From assembly GCA_963514095.1 (NCBI GenBank), contig CAUPSS010000009.1, positions 806,001 through 870,000 of the forward strand: 64,000 nucleotides of DNA. Reading direction: 5' to 3'. Below the pieces are notes generated by a model. It had not been told where the DNA came from. It made no database searches and was given only the letters and a program-made list of their open reading frames with translations. The stretch is from Eutrigla gurnardus. Its lineage: Eukaryota > Chordata > Actinopteri > Perciformes > Triglidae. How positions within the stretch are numbered: position 1 is the stretch's first letter; the number at the start of each line of letters is the position of its first letter. A program made the translations under genes and the position numbers. Below are positions 48,441-60,970 of this stretch, piece by piece.

Positions 48441-51400
48441 GTCTCTACATGTCTCCCTGTGATAGACTGGTTACCTGTCTGTCTCTACATGTCTCCCTGT
48501 GATAGACTTGTCACCTGTCTGTCTCTACATGTCTCCCTGTGATAGACTGGTTACCTGTCTGTCTTTACATGTCTCCCTGTGATAGACTGGTTACCTGTCT
48601 GTCTCTACATGTCTCCCTGTGATAGACTGGTTACCTGTCTGTCTCTACATGTCTCCCTGTGATAGACTGGTTACCTGTCTGTCTCTACATGTCCCCCTGT
48701 GATAGACTGGTTACCTGTCTGTCTCTACATGTCTCCCTGTGATAGACTGGTTACCTGTCTGTCTCTACATGTCCCCCTGTGATAGACAGGTTACCTGTCT
48801 GTCTCTACATGTTTCCCTGTGATAGACTGGTTACCTGACTGTCTCTACATGTCGGCCCCATGATAGACTGGTTACCTGTCTGTCTCTACATGTCTCCCTG
48901 TGATAGACTGGTTACCTGTCTGTCTCTACATGTCGGCCCTGTGATAGACTGGTTACCTGTCTGTCTCTACATGTCAGCCCTGTGATAGACTGGTTGCCTG
49001 TCTGTCTCTACATGTCAGCCCTGTGATGGACTGGTTACCTGTCTGTCTCTACATGTCTCCCTGTGATAGACTGGTTACCTGTCAGTCTCTACATGTCTCC
49101 CTGTGATAGACTGGTTACCTGTCTGTCTCTACATGTCTCCCTGTGATAGACTGGTTACCTGTCTGTCTCTACATGTCAGCCCTGTGATAGACTGGTCACC
49201 TGTCTGTCTCTACATGTCAGCCTGTGATAGACTGGTTACCTGTCTGTCTCTACATGTCAGCCCTGTGATAGACTGGTCACCTGTCTCTCTCTACATGTCA
49301 GCCCTGTGATAGACTGGTCACCTGTCTGTCTTTACATGTCTCCCTGTGATAGACTGGTTACCTGTCTGTCTCTACATGTCTCCCTGTGATAGACTGGTTA
49401 CCTGTCTGTCTCTACATGTCAGCCCTGTGATAGACTGGTCACCTGTCTCTCTCTACATGTCAGCCCTGTGATAGACTGGTCACCTGTCTGTCTCTACATG
49501 TCAGCCCTGTGATAGACTGGTTACCTGTCTGTCTCTACATGTCTCCCTGTGATAGACTGGTTACCTGTCTGTCTCTAAATGTCGGCCCCGTGATAGACTG
49601 GTTACCTGTCTGTCTCTACATGTCTCCCTGTGATAGACTGGTTACCTGTCTGTCTCTACATGTCTCCCTGTGATAGACTGGTTACCTGTCTGTCTCTACA
49701 TGTCCCCCTGTGAAAGACTGGTTACCTGTCTGTCTCTACATGTCTCCCTGTGATAGACTGGTTACCTGTCTGTCTCTACATGTCTCCCTGTGATAGACTG
49801 GTTACCTGTCTGTCTCTACATGTCCCCCTGTGATAGACTGGTTACCTGTCTGTCTCTACATGTCTCCCTGTGATAGACTGGTCACCTGTCTGTCTCTACA
49901 TGTCTCCCTGTGATAGACTGGTTACCTGTCTGTCTTTACATGTCTCCCTGTGATAGACTGGTTACCTGTCTGTCTCTCCATGTCTCCCTGTGATAGACTG
50001 GTTACCTGTCTGTCTCTACATGTCTCCCTGTGATAGACTGGTTACCTGTCTGTCTCTACATGTCCCCCTGTGATAGACTGGTTACCTGTCTGTCTCTACA
50101 TGTCTCCATGTGATAGACTGGTTACCTGTCTGTCTCTACATGTCTCCCTGTGATAGACTGGTTAACTGTCTGTCTCTACATGTCCCCCTGTGATAGACTG
50201 GTTACCTGTCTGTCTCTACATGTCTCCCTGTGATAGACTGGTTACCTGTCTGTCTCTACATGTTGGCCCCGTGATAGACTGGTTACCTGTCTGTCTCTAC
50301 ATGTCTCCCTGTGATAGACTGGTTACCTGTCTGTCTCTACATGTCTCCCTGTGATAGACTGGTTACCTGTCTGTCTCTACATGTCCCCCTGTGATAGACT
50401 GGTTACCTGTCGGTCTCTACATGTCTCCCTGTGATAGACTGGTTACCTGTCTGTCTCTACATGTCTCCCTGTGATAGACTGGTTACCTGTCTGTCTCCAC
50501 ATGTCTCCATGTGATAGACTGGTTACCTGTCTGTCTCTACATGTCAGCCCTATGATAGACTGGTTACCTGTCTGTCTCTACATGTCGGCCCTGTGATAGA
50601 CTGGTTACCTGTCTGTCTCTACATGTCAGCCCTGTGATAGACTGGTTGCCTGTCTGTCTCCACATGTCAGCCCTGTGATAGACTGGTTACCTGTCTGTCT
50701 CTACATGTCTCCCTGTGATAGACTGGTTACCTGTCAGTCTCTACATGTCTCCCTGTGATAGACTGGTTACCTGTCTGTCTCTACATGTCTCCCTGTGATA
50801 GACTGGTTACCTGTCTGTCTCTACATGTCAGCCCTGTGATAGACTGGTCACCTGTCTGTCTCTACATGTCAGCCCTGTGATAGACTGGTTACCTGTCTGT
50901 CTCTACATGTCTCCCTGTGATAGACTGGTTACCTGTCTGTCTCTACATGTCCCCCTGTGATAGACTGGTTACCTGTCTGTCTCTACATGTCTCCCTGTGA
51001 TAGACTGGTCACCTGTCTGTCTCTACATGTCTCCCTGTGATAGACTGGTTACCTGTCTGTCTTTACATGTCTCCCTGTGATAGACTGGTTACCTGTCTGT
51101 CTCTCCATGTCTCCCTGTGATAGACTGGTTACCTGTCTGTCTCTACATGTCTCCCTGTGATAGACTGGTTACCTGTCTGTCTCTACATGTCCCCCTGTGA
51201 TAGACTGGTTACCTGTCTGTCTCTACATGTCTCCATGTGATAGACTTGTTACCTGTCTGTCTCTACATGTCTCCCTGTGATAGACTGGTTAACTGTCTGT
51301 CTCTACATGTCCCCCTGTGATAGACTGGTTACCTGTCTGTCTCTACATGTCTCCCTGTGATAGACTGGTTACCTGTCTGTCTCTACATGTCGGCCCCGTG

Positions 51401-52510
51401 ATAGACTGGTTACCTGTCTGTCTCTACATGTCTCCCTGTGATAGACTGGTTACCTGTCTGTCTCTACATGTCTCCCTGTGATAGACTGGTTACCTGTCTG
51501 TCTCTACATGTCCCCCTGTGATAGACTGGTTACCTGTCGGTCTCTACATGTCTCCCTGTGATAGACTGGTTACCTGTCTGTCTCTACATGTCTCCCTGTG
51601 ATAGACTGGTTACCTGTCAGTCTCTACATGTCTCCCTGTGATAGACTGGTTACCTGTCTGTCTCTACATGTCTCCCTGTGATAGACTGGTTACCTGTCTG
51701 TCTCTACATGTCAGCCCTGTGATAGACTGGTCACCTGTCTGTCTCTACATGTCAGCCTGTGATAGACTGGTTACCTGTCTGTCTCTACATGTCAGCCCTG
51801 TGATAGACTGGTCACCTGTCTCTCTCTACATGTCAGCCCTGTGATAGACTGGTTACCTGTCTGTCTCTACATGTCAGCCCTGTGATAGACTGGTTACCTG
51901 TCTGTCTCTACATGTCCCCCTGTGATAGACTGGTTACCTGTCGGTCTCTACATGTCTCCCTGTGATAGACTGGTTACCTGTCTGTCTCTACATGTCTCCC
52001 TGTGATAGACTGGTTACGTGTCTGTCTCCACATGTCTCCATGTGATAGACTGGTTACCTGTCTGTCTCTACATGTCAGCCCTATGATAGACTGGTTACCT
52101 GTCTGTCTCTACATGTCAGCCCTGTGGTAGACTGGTTACCTGTCTGTCTCTACATGTCAGCCCTGTGATAGACTGGTTACCTGTCTGTCTGTACATGTCT
52201 CCCTGTGATAGACTGGTTACCTGTCTGTCTCTACATGTCTCCCTGTGATAGACTGGTTACCTGTCTGTCTCTAAATGTCAGCCCTGTGATAGACTGGTTA
52301 CCTGTCTGTCTCTACATGTCTCCCTGTGATAGACTGGTTACCTGTCTGTCTCTACATGTCTCCCTGTGATAGACTGGTCACCTGTCTGTCTCTACATGTC
52401 TCCCTGTGATAGACTGGTTACCTGTCTGTCTTTACATGTCTCCCTGTGATAGACTGGTTGCCTGTCTGTCTCTACATGTCTCCCTGTGATAGACTGGTTA
52501 CCTGTCTGTC
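48441..52510. repeat. 4,271-bp tandem block, copy 2, with a 244-bp deletion
   Basis: It is the same as copy 1 until about 51,605. There, six units present in copy 1 at about 47,331-47,575 are absent, and the offset drops from 4,271 to 4,027 (CTCTAAATG with CAGCCCTG 48,245 to 52,272). The missing length is exactly two 40-mers plus four 41-mers. Private changes: CTTGTCACC near 48,506, TGACTGTC near 48,837, CTTGTTACC near 51,245 and GTGGTAGAC near 52,125. The match ends near 52,510, before a CCCCTTG box at 52,558. Confidence 0.9.
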
Positions 52511-53800
52511 TCTACATGTCTCCCTGTGATAGACTGGTTACCTGTCTGTCTCTACATGTCCCCTTGTGATAGACTGGTTACCTGTCTGTCTCTACATGTC
52601 TCCCTGTGATAGACTGGTTACCTGTCTGTCTCTACATGTCTCCCTGTGATAGACTGGTTACCTGTCTGTCTCTACATGTCCCCCTGTGATAGACTGGTTA
52701 CCTGTCTGTCTCTACATGTCTCCCTGTGATAGACTGGTTACCTGTCTGTCTCTACATGTCGGCCCCATGATAGACTGGTTATCTGTCTGTCTCTACATGT
52801 CTCCCTGTGATAGACTGGTTACCTGTCTGTCTCTACATGTCTCCCTGTGATAGACTGGTTACCTGTCTGTCTCTACATGTCGGCCCTGTGATAGACTGGT
52901 TACCTGTCTGTCTCTACATGTCAGCCCTGTGATAGACTGGTTGCCTGTCTGTCTCTACATGTCAGCCCTGTGATAGACTGGTTACCTGTCTGTCTCTACA
53001 TGTCTCCCTGTGATAGACTGGTTACCTGTCTGTCTCTACATGTCTCCCTGTGATAGACTGGTTACCTGTCTGTCTCTACATGTCAGCCCTGTGATAGACT
53101 GGTCACCTGTCTCTCTCTACATGTCAGCCCTGTGATAGACTGGTCACCTGTCTGTCTCTACATGTCAGCCCAGTGATAGACTGGTTACCTGTCTGTCTCT
53201 ACATGTCTCCCTGTGATAGACTGGTTACCTGTCTGTCTCTACATGTCTCCCTGTGATAAACTGGTTACCTGTCTGTCTCTACATGTCTCCCTGTGATAGA
53301 CTGGTCACCTGTCTGTCTCTACATGTCTCCCTGTGATAGACTGGTTACCTGTCTGTCTTTACATGTCTCCCTGTGATAGACTGGTTACCTGTCTGTCTCT
53401 ACATGTCTCCCTGTGATAGACTGGTTACCTGTCTGTCTCTACATGTCTCCCTGTGATAGACTGGTTACCTGTCTGTCTCTACATGTCCCCCTGTGATAGA
53501 CTGGTTACCTGTCTGTCTCTACATGTCTCCCTGTGATAGACTGGTTACCTGTCTGTCTCTACATGTCTCCCTGTGATAGACTGGTTACCTGTCTGTCTCT
53601 ACATGTCCCCCTGTGATAGACTGGTTACCTGTCTGTCTCTACATGTCTCCCTGTGATAGACTGGTTACCTGTCTGTCTCTACATGTCGGCCCCATGATAG
53701 ACTGGTTACCTGTCTGTCTCTACATGTCTCCCTGTGATAGACTGGTTACCTGTCTGTCTCTACATGTCTCCCTGTGATAGACTGGTTACCTGTCTGTCTC
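52510..53800. repeat. Array segment leading into the distal block
   Basis: Same units with a first CCCCTTG box at 52,558. That box becomes a marker of the distal region (54,977, 56,224, 57,071, 58,438, 62,908). The CGGCCCCATG, CGGCCCTG, GGTTGCC, GGTCACC order matches other blocks. Private changes: TTATCTG near 52,780, CAGCCCAG near 53,166 and ATAAACTGG near 53,257. Confidence 0.78.
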
Positions 53801-56069
53801 TACATGTCGGCCCTGTGATAGACTGGTTACCTGTCTGTCTCTACATGTCAGCCCTGTGATAGACTGGTTGCCTGTCTGTCTCTACATGTCAGCCCTGTGA
53901 TAGACTGGTTACCTGTCTGTCTCTACATGTCTCCCTGTGATAGACTGGTTACCTGTCAGTCTCTACATGTTCCCCTGTGATAGACTGGTTACCTGTCTGT
54001 CTCTACATGTCTCCCTGTGATAGACTGGTTACCTGTCTGTCTCTACATGTCAGCCCTGTGATAGACTGGTCACCTGTCTGTCTCTACATGTCAGCCTGTG
54101 ATAGACTGGTTACCTGTCTGTCTCTACATGTCAGCCCTGTGATAGACTGGTCACCTGTCTCTCTCTACATGTCAGCCCTGTGATAGACTGGTCACCTGTC
54201 TGTCTTTACATGTCTCCCTGTGATATACTGGTTACCTGTCTGTCTCTACATGTCTCCCTGTGATAGACTGGTTACCTGTCTGTCTCTACATGTCAGCCCT
54301 GTGATAGACTGGTTACCTGTCTGTCTCTACATGTCCCCCTGTGATAGACTGGTTACCTGTCGGTCTCTACATGTCTCCCTGTGATAGACTGGTTACCTGT
54401 CTGTCTCTACATGTCTCCCTGTGATAGACTGGTTACGTCTCTGTCTCCACATGTCTCCATGTGATAGACTGGTTACCTGTCTGTCTCTACATGTCAGCCC
54501 TATGATAGACTGGTTACCTGTCTGTCTCTACATGTCAGCCCTGTGATAGACTGGTTACCTGTCTGTCTCTACATGTCAGCCATGTGATAGACTGGTTACC
54601 TGTCTGTCTGTACATGTCTCCCTGTGATAGACTGGTTACCTGTCTGTCTCTACATGTCTCCCTGTGATAGACTGGTTACCTGTCTGTCTCTACATGTCAG
54701 CCCTGTGATAGACTGGTTACCTGTCTGTCTCTACATGTCTCCCTGTGATAGACTGGTTACCTGTCTGTCTCTACATGTCTCCCTGTGATAGACTGGTCAC
54801 CTGTCTGTCTCTACATGTCTCCCTGTGATAGACTGGTTACCTGTCTGTCTTTACATGTCTCCCTGTGATAGACTGGTTACCTGTCTGTCTCTACTTGTCT
54901 CCCTGTGATAGACTGGTTACCTGTCTGTCTCTACATGTCTCCCTGTGATAGACTGGTTACCTGTCTGTCTCTACATGTCCCCTTGTGATAGACTGGTTAC
55001 CTGTCTGTCTCTACATGTCTCCCTGTGATAGACTGGTTACCTGTCTGTCTCTACATGTCTCCCTGTGATAGACTGGTTACCTGTCTGTCTCTACATGTCC
55101 CCCTGTGATAGACTGGTTACCTGTCTGTCTCTACATGTCTCCCTGTGATAGACTGGTTACCTGTCTGTCTCTACATGTCGGCCCCATGATAGACTGGTTA
55201 CCTGTCTGTCTCTACATGTCTCCCTGTGATAGACTGGTTACCTGTCTGTCTCTACATGTCTCCCTGTGATAGACTGGTTACCTGTCTGTCTCTACATGTC
55301 GGCCCTGTGATAGACTGGTTACCTGTCTGTCTCTACATGTCAGCCCTGTGATAGACTGGTTGCCTGTCTGTCTCTACATGTCAGCCCTGTGATAGACTGG
55401 TTACCTGTCTGTCTCTACATGTCTCCCTGTGATAGACTGGTTACCTGTCTGTCTCTACATGTCTCCCTGTGATAGACTGGTTACCTGTCTGTCTCTACAT
55501 GTCAGCCCTGTGATAGACTGGTCACCTGTCTCTCTCTACATGTCAGCCCTGTGATAGACTGGTCACCTGTCTGTCTCTACATGTCAGCCCTGTGATAGAC
55601 TGGTTACCTGTCTGTCTCTACATGTCTCCCTGTGATAGACTGGTTACCTGTCTGTCTCTACATGTCCCCCTGTGAAAGACTGGTTACCTGTCGGTCTCTA
55701 CATGTCTCCCTGTGATAGACTGGTTACCTGTCTGTCTCTACATGTCTCCCTGTGATAGACTGGTTACCTGTCTGTCTCTACATGTCCCCCTGTGATAGAC
55801 TGGTTACCTGTCTGTCTCTACATGTCTCCCTGTGATAGACTGGTCACCTGTCTGTCTCTACATGTCTCCCTGTGATAGACTGGTTACCTGTCTGTCTTTA
55901 CATGTCTCCCTGTGATAGACTGGTTACCTGTCTGTCTCTCCATGTCTCCCTGTGATAGACTGGTTACCTGTCTGTCTCTACATGTCTCCCTGTGATAGAC
56001 TGGTTACCTGTCTGTCTCTACATGTCTCCCTGTGATAGACTGGTCACCTGTCTGTCTCTACATGTCTCC
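53800..56069. repeat. Long-range block recurring 7,931 bp downstream, copy 1
   Basis: It aligns with about 61,731 to the window end at offset 7,931: CGGCCCTG 53,806 to 61,737, GTTCCCCTG 53,969 to 61,900, GGTTACGTC 54,431 to 62,362, CAGCCATG 54,575 to 62,506, CCCCTTG 54,977 to 62,908. Three of these variants are otherwise unseen, so the two copies share a private common ancestor. Private changes here: GATATACTGG near 54,225 and CTACTTG near 54,892. Confidence 0.88.
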
Positions 56070-56940
56070 CTGTGATAGACTGGTTACCTGTCTGTCTTTA
56101 CATGTCTCCCTGTGATAGACTGGTTACCTGTCTGTCTCTACATGTCTCCCTGTGATAGACTGGTTACCTGTCTGTCTCTACATGTCTCCCTGTGATAGAC
56201 TGGTTACCTGTCTGTCTCTACATGTCCCCTTGTGATAGACTGGTTACCTGTCTGTCTCTACATGTCTCCCTGTGATAGACTGGTTACCTGTCTGTCTCTA
56301 CATGTCTCCCTGTGATAGACTGGTTACCTGTCTGTCTCTACATGTCCCCCTGTGATAGACTGGTTACCTGTCTGTCTCTACATGTCTCCCTGTGATAGAC
56401 TGGTTACCTGTCGGTCTCTACATGTCGGCCCCATGATAGACTGGTTACCTGTCTGTCTCTACATGTCTCCCTGTGATAGACTGGTTACCTGTCTGTCTCT
56501 ACATGTCTCCCTGTGATAGACTGGTTACCTGTCTGTCTCTACATGTCGGCCCTGTGATAGACTGGTTACCTGTCTGTCTCTACATGTCAGCCCTGTGATA
56601 GACTGGTTGCCTGTCTGTCTCTACATGTCAGCCCTGTGATAGACTGGTTACCTGTCTGTCTCTACATGTCTCCCTGTGATAGACTGGTTACCTGTCTGTC
56701 TCTACATGTCTCCCTGTGATAGACTGGTTACCTGTCTGTCTCTACATGTCAGCCCTGTGATAGACTGGTCACCTGTCTCTCTCTACATGTCAGCCCTGTG
56801 ATAGACTGGTCACCTGTCTGTCTCTACATGTCAGCCCTGTGATAGACTGGTTACCTGTCTGTCTCTACATGTCTCCCTGTGATAGACTGGTTACCTGTCT
56901 GTCTCTACATGTCCCCCTGTGAAAGACTGGTTACCTGTCT
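54730..56940. repeat. 1,247-bp tandem duplication (31 units)
   Basis: CCCCTTG 54,977 to 56,224 and GTGAAAGAC 55,672 to 56,919 lie at offset 1,247. The second copy departs near 56,940, where TCGGTC is replaced by a normal tract. A private TCGGTC change in front of CGGCCCCATG lies near 56,411. Confidence 0.86.
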
Positions 56941-59150
56941 GTCTCTACATGTCTCCCTGTGATAGACTGGTCACCTGTCTGTCTCTACATGTCTCCCTGT
57001 GATAGACTGGTTACCTGTCTGTCTTTACATGTCTCCCTGTGATAGACTGGTTACCTGTCTGTCTCTACATGTCCCCTTGTGATAGACTGGTTACCTGTCT
57101 GTCTCTACATGTCTCCCTGTGATAGACTGGTTACCTGTCTGTCTCTACATGTCTCCCTGTGATAGACTGGTTACCTGTCTGTCTCTACATGTCCCCCTGT
57201 GATAGACTGGTTACCTGTCTGTCTCTACATGTCTCCCTGTGATAGACTGGTTACCTGTCTGTCTCTACATGTCGGCCCCATGATAGACTGGTTACCTGTC
57301 TGTCTCTACATGTCTCCCTGTGATAGACTGGTTACCTGTCTGTCTCTACATGTCCCCCTGTGATAGACTGGTTACCTGTCTGTCTCTACATGTCTCCCTG
57401 TGATAGACTGGTTACCTGTCTGTCTCTACATGTCGGCCCCATGATAGACTGGTTACCTGTCTGTCTCTACATGTCTCCCTGTGATAGACTGGTTACCTGT
57501 CTGTCTCTACATGTCTCCCTGTGATAGACTGGTTACCTGTCTGTCTCTACATGTCGGCCCTGTGATAGACTGGTTACCTGTCTGTCTCTACATGTCAGCC
57601 CTGTGATAGACTGGTTACCTGTCTGTCTCTACATGTCTCCCTGTGATAGACTGGTTACCTGTCTGTCTCTACATGTCTCCCTGTGATAGACTGGTTACCT
57701 GTCTGTCTCTACATGTCAGCCCTGTGATAGACTGGTCACCTGTCTCTCTCTACATGTCAGCCCTGTGATAGACTGGTCACCTGTCTGTCTCTACATGTCA
57801 GCCCTGTGATAGACTGGTTACCTGTCTGTCTCTACATGTCTCCCTGTGATAGACTGGTTACCTGTCTGTCTCTACATGTCCCCCTGTGAAAGACTGGTTA
57901 CCTGTCGGTCTCTACATGTCTCCCTGTGATAGACTGGTTACCTGTCTGTCTCTACATGTCTCCCTGTGATAGACTGGTTACCTGTCTGTCTCTACATGTC
58001 CCCCTGTGATAGACTGGTTACCTGTCTGTCTCTACATGTCTCCCTGTGATAGACTGGTCACCTGTCTGTCTCTACATGTCTCCCTGTGATAGACTGGTTA
58101 CCTGTCTGTCTTTACATGTCTCCCTGTGATAGACTGGTTACCTGTCTGTCTCTCCATGTCTCCCTGTGATAGACTGGTTACCTGTCTGTCTCTACATGTC
58201 TCCCTGTGATAGACTGGTTACCTGTCTGTCTCTACATGTCTCCCTGTGATAGACTGGTCACCTGTCTGTCTCTACATGTCTCCCTGTTATAGACTGGTTA
58301 CCTGTCTGTCTTTACATGTCTCCCTGTGATAGACTGGTTACCTGTCTGTCTCTACATGTCTCCCTGTGATAGACTGGTTACCTGTCTGTCTCTACATGTC
58401 TCCCTGTGATAGACTGGTTACCTGTCTGTCTCTACATGTCCCCTTGTGATAGACTGGTTACCTGTCTGTCTCTACATGTCTCCCTGTGATAGACTGGTTA
58501 CCTGTCTGTCTCTACATGTCTCCCTGTGATAGACTGGTTACCTGTCTGTCTCTACATGTCCCCCTGTGATAGACTGGTTACCTGTCTGTCTCTACATGTC
58601 TCCCTGTGATAGACTGGTTACCTGTCTGTCTCTACATGTCGGCCCCATGATAGACTGGTTACCTGTCTGTCTCTACATGTCTCCCTGTGATAGACTGGTT
58701 ACCTGTCTGTCTCTACATGTCTCCCTGTGATAGACTGGTTACCTGTCTGTCTCTACATGTCGGCCCTGTGATAGACTGGTTACCTGTCTGTCTCTACATG
58801 TCAGCCCTGTGATAGACTGGTTGCCTGTCTGTCTCTACATGTCAGCCCTGTGATAGACTGGTTACCTGTCTGTCTCTACATGTCTCCCTGTGATAGACTG
58901 GTTACCTGTCTGTCTCTACATGTCTCCCTGTGATAGACTGGTTACCTGTCTGTCTCTACATGTCAGCCCTGTGATAGACTGGTCACCTGTCTCTCTTTAC
59001 ATGTCAGCCCTGTGATAGACTGGTCACCTGTCTGTCTCTACATGTCAGCCCTGTGATAGACTGGTTACCTGTCTGTCTCTACATGTCTCCCTGTGATAGA
59101 CTGGTTACCTGTCTGTCTCTACATGTCCCCCTGTGAAAGACTGGTTACCT
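55500..59150. repeat. 2,214-bp repeat built on the 1,247-bp duplication
   Basis: GTGAAAGAC units at 55,672, 56,919, 57,886 and 59,133 are spaced 1,247, 967 and 1,247 bp, and CCCCTTG boxes 56,224 and 58,438 are 2,214 bp apart. About 55,500-56,930 therefore recurs at 57,714-59,144. The sequence between (about 56,940-57,710) is shortened and contains a local 161-bp duplication. A private GTTATAGAC change lies near 58,286. Confidence 0.85.
57170..57491. repeat. 161-bp tandem duplication (4 units)
   Basis: CCCCCTG 57,191 to 57,352 and CGGCCCCATG 57,271 to 57,432, both at offset 161 = three 40-mers plus one 41-mer. The exact edges are ambiguous within one unit. Confidence 0.84.
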
Positions 59151-59684
59151 GTCGGTCTCTACATGTCTCCCTGTGATAGACTGGTTACCTGTCTGTCTCT
59201 ACATGTCTCCCTGTGATAGACTGGTTACCTGTCTGTCTCTACATGTCCCCCTGTGATAGACTGGTTACCTGTCTGTCTCTACATGTCTCCCTGTGATAGA
59301 CTGGTCACCTGTCTGTCTCTACATGTCTCCCTGTGATAGACTGGTTACCTGTCTGTCTTTACATGTCTCCCTGTGATAGACTGGTTACCTGTCTGTCTCT
59401 CCATGTCTCCCTGTGATAGACTGGTTACCTGTCTGTCTCTACATGTCTCCCTGTGATAGACTGGTTACCTGTCTGTCTCTACATGTCCCCCTGTGATAGA
59501 CTGGTTACCTGTCTGTCTCTACATGTCTCCATGTGATAGACTGGTTACCTGTCTGTCTCTACATGTCTCCCTGTGATAGACTGGTTAACTGTCTGTCTCT
59601 ACATGTCCCCCTGTGATAGACTGGTTACCTGTCTGTCTCTACATGTCTCCCTGTGATAGACTGGTTACCTGTCTGTCTCTACAT

Positions 59685-59926
59685 GTCGGCCCCGTGATAG
59701 ACTGGTTACCTGTCTGTCTCTACATGTCTCTCTGTGATAGACTGGTTACCTGTCTGTCTCTACATGTCTCCCTGTGATAGACTGGTTACCTGTCTGTCTC
59801 TACATGTCGGCCCCGTGATAGACTGGTTACCTGTCTGTCTCTACATGTCTCTCTGTGATAGACTGGTTACCTGTCTGTCTCTACATGTCTCCCTGTGATA
59901 GACTGGTTACCTGTCTGTCTCTACAT
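59685..59926. repeat. 121-bp tandem duplication with a private TCTCTCTG variant
   Basis: CGGCCCCG, TCTCTCTG and TCTCCCTG units occur twice in a row: CGGCCCCG at 59,685 and 59,806, TCTCTCTG at 59,727 and 59,848. I saw the TCTCTCTG box nowhere else, so the substitution preceded a very recent three-unit duplication. Confidence 0.9.
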
Positions 59927-60490
59927 GTCCCCCTGTGATAGACTGGTTACCTGTCGGTCTCTACATGTCTCCCTGTGATAGACTGGTTACCTGTCTGTCT
60001 CTACATGTCTCCCTGTGATAGACTGGTTACCTGTCTGTCTCCACATGTCTCCATGTGATAGACTGGTTACCTGTCTGTCTCTACATGTCAGCCCTATGAT
60101 AGACTGGTTACCTGTCTGTCTCTACATGTCAGCCCTGTGATAGACTGGTTACCTGTCTGTCTCTACATGTCAGCCCTGTGATAGACTGGTTACCTGTCTG
60201 TCTCTACATGTCCCCCTGTGATAGACTGGTTACCTGTCGGTCTCTACATGTCTCCCTGTGATAGACTGGTTACCTGTCTGTCTCTACATGTCTCCCTGTG
60301 ATAGACTGGTTACCTGTCTGTCTCCACATGTCTCCATGTGATAGACTGCTTACCTGTCTGTCTCTACATGTCAGCCCTATGATAGACTGGTTACCTGTCT
60401 GTCTCTACATGTCAGCCCTGTGATAGACTGGTTACCTGTCTGTCTCTACATGTCAGCCCTGTGATAGACTGGTTACCTGTCTGTCTGTAC
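59927..60490. repeat. 283-bp tandem duplication (7 units)
   Basis: The series CCCCCTG, TCGGTC, TCTCCCTG, CTCCACATG, CAGCCCTATG, CAGCCCTG, CAGCCCTG is repeated: CCCCCTG at 59,927 and 60,210. 283 = four 40-mers plus three 41-mers. A GACTGCTTACC change near 60,346 and GGTTTCC near 60,511 are private to the second copy and its flank. Confidence 0.86.
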
Positions 60491-60970
60491 ATGTCTCCCT
60501 GTGATAGACTGGTTTCCTGTCTGTCTCTACATGTCTCCCTGTGATAGACTGGTCACCTGTCTGTCTCTACATGTCTCCCTGTGATAGACTGGTTACCTGT
60601 CTGTCTTTACATGTCTCCCTGTGATAGACTGGTTACCTGTCTGTCTCTTCATGTCTCCCTGTGATAGACTGGTTACCTGTCTGTCTGTACATGTCCCCCT
60701 GTGATAGACTGGTTACCTGTCGGTCTCTACATGTCTCCCTGTGATAGACTGGTTACCTGTCTGTCTGTACATGTCTCCCTGTGATAGACTGGTTACCTGT
60801 CTGTCTCTACATGTCTCCCTGTGATAGACTGGTTACCTGTCTGTCTCTACATGTCAGCCCTGTGATAGACTGGTTACCTGTCTGTCTCTACATGTCTCCC
60901 TGTGATAGACTGGTTACCTGTCTGTCTCTACATGTCTCCCTGTGATAGACTGGTCACCTGTCTGTCTCTA
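60490..60970. repeat. CTGTACATG/CTTCATG series, distal copy
   Basis: The order is CTGTACATG, GGTCACC, CTTTACATG, CTTCATG, CTGTACATG with CCCCCTG, TCGGTC. It matches the series at about 10.0-10.4, 20.6-20.9, 32.1-32.5, 37.5-37.9 and 42.4-42.8 kb. Nothing else is seen in it. Confidence 0.75.
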
